DNA from: Gammaproteobacteria bacterium
Lineage (GTDB): Bacteria; Pseudomonadota; Gammaproteobacteria; UBA1113
Reading direction: 5' to 3'
Assembly: GCA_021773295.1 (NCBI GenBank)
Contig: JAJFKI010000066.1
Coordinates: forward strand, 1-44,607
DNA: 44,607 nt
Below the pieces are notes generated by a model. The model was not told where the DNA came from. It ran no database searches and was given only the letters and a program-made list of their open reading frames with translations. The position numbers and the translations under genes are program-made. Below, piece after piece: positions 44,241-44,607 of the stretch (position 1 is its first letter; each line of letters opens with the position of its first letter).

Positions 44241-44321
44241 TTATGAAAGGCCTGAAGATGCGTTAATAGCAGCGCCATCATCTTGTTTTATTAAGGATTC
44301 TTTGATTTGATTTTCATTCAT
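44241..44321 (-). CDS. Possible 26-residue peptide gene
   Basis: ATG (44319-44321) is preceded by GAGGTATCCT, which could serve as a ribosome-binding site. The frame encodes MNENQIKESLIKQDDGAAIN and stops at 44241-44243. It lies between the two hairpin elements. No family is recognisable, and a chance frame of this length is quite possible. Confidence 0.2.
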   Translation of the reverse strand: MNENQIKESLIKQDDGAAINASSGLS

Positions 44322-44467
44322 AGGATACCTCACAATCTTAATCATTCAATTATAAAAATAGTTTGTGGCCATATTTTATCATTCATTTTAAATGATGTGG
44401 TAGGGTAATTATTACTGTATTGCTTAAAATAAACTCTAATGTATGATGCAGGCCACGATTAAGGATA

Positions 44468-44607
44468 TATACCCGTCACACTTCAAAATGCGAGATTTAG
44501 GCGAGTTGATTTTTGTTCCCTTGGAACCTTTGAAATGCAGGTAATAGTCGATCTATTGCCAAATTTCAAAGGTTCCAAGGGGACAAAAAGCAATAGCATT
44601 AATCTCG
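44468..44607. repeat. Palindromic hairpin element, copy 2 (reaches window edge)
   Basis: The stem arms 44510-44536 and 44563-44589 pair over 27 bp with one G-U-type position. The 26-nt loop starts GCAGGTAATAG and ends CTATTGCCAA, nearly as in copy 1. The outer left end, CTTCAAAATGCGAGATTT (44481-44498), is the inverted terminal sequence of copy 1, and the right end shows AATCTCG at 44601-44607, where the window stops. The stem differs from copy 1 at nine positions, all keeping pairing. Confidence 0.8.

Overview
The window is a chromosomal segment of a moderately AT-rich gammaproteobacterium. The core genes run in the conserved gammaproteobacterial order rpsB-tsf-pyrH-frr-uppS-cdsA-rseP-bamA-skp-lpxD-fabZ-lpxA-lpxB-rnhB-dnaE-accA-tilS. 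The low GC, two large orphan proteins that look like secreted effectors, and an accessory tail full of Fic, Abi and toxin-antitoxin relics suggest an intracellular or host-associated lineage near Legionellales/Coxiellales. That placement is inference from content and style, not from a search.

Layout. (1) 1-417: the 3' end of an unknown gene and a truncated Fic N-terminal domain facing an inverted-repeat operator. (2) 418-2619, minus strand: ddl and dapE, for peptidoglycan and diaminopimelate. (3) 2788-5121: a 777-aa orphan with a basic N-terminus, an acidic disordered middle and a coiled coil. (4) 5122-5448: three 20-bp-spaced repeats and a gene remnant. (5) 5449-10519: an RND efflux pair translationally coupled to dapD. 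(6) 10628-16436, minus strand: a 447-aa orphan with an internal duplication, then ansA, glnD and map, with glnD overlapping both neighbours. (7) 16717-35770, plus strand: translation genes, then isoprenoid carrier, CDP-diacylglycerol, outer-membrane assembly, lipid A, DNA replication, fatty-acid initiation and tRNA modification genes. dxr, which lies between frr and uppS in E. coli, is absent.

(8) 35883-43008 is an accessory region anchored on tRNA-Lys(UUU). A 44-bp direct repeat of the tRNA 3' end (35912-35955 and 40007-40050) brackets about 4.1 kb holding a class II Fic protein, a convergently overlapping AbiEi-like DUF6088 regulator and a DUF4143 ATPase, each with its own palindromic or repeated control site. 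No complete integrase is present, but relics of tyrosine-recombinase C-termini lie at 35991-36119 and 42468-42674, with a shorter relic at 38274-38330. Beyond the second repeat are a nitronate monooxygenase, an Abi_2 fragment, a REP-like palindrome and a MazF/ribbon-helix-helix toxin-antitoxin pair. (9) 43009-43856: a split YeeE/YedE sulfur transporter. (10) 43857-44607: two copies of a palindromic element whose 26-nt loops are largely conserved while the 27-bp stems differ at nine positions with pairing kept. A solo copy of the element's end lies at 16502-16533, before rpsB.

The core genes jointly serve envelope biogenesis: DAP (dapD, dapE), D-Ala-D-Ala (ddl), undecaprenyl phosphate (uppS), phospholipid (cdsA, accA), lipid A (lpxD, fabZ, lpxA, lpxB), outer-membrane assembly (bamA, skp) and envelope stress (rseP). 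The most unusual material is the covarying hairpin family, the decayed tRNA-Lys island and the two orphan proteins.
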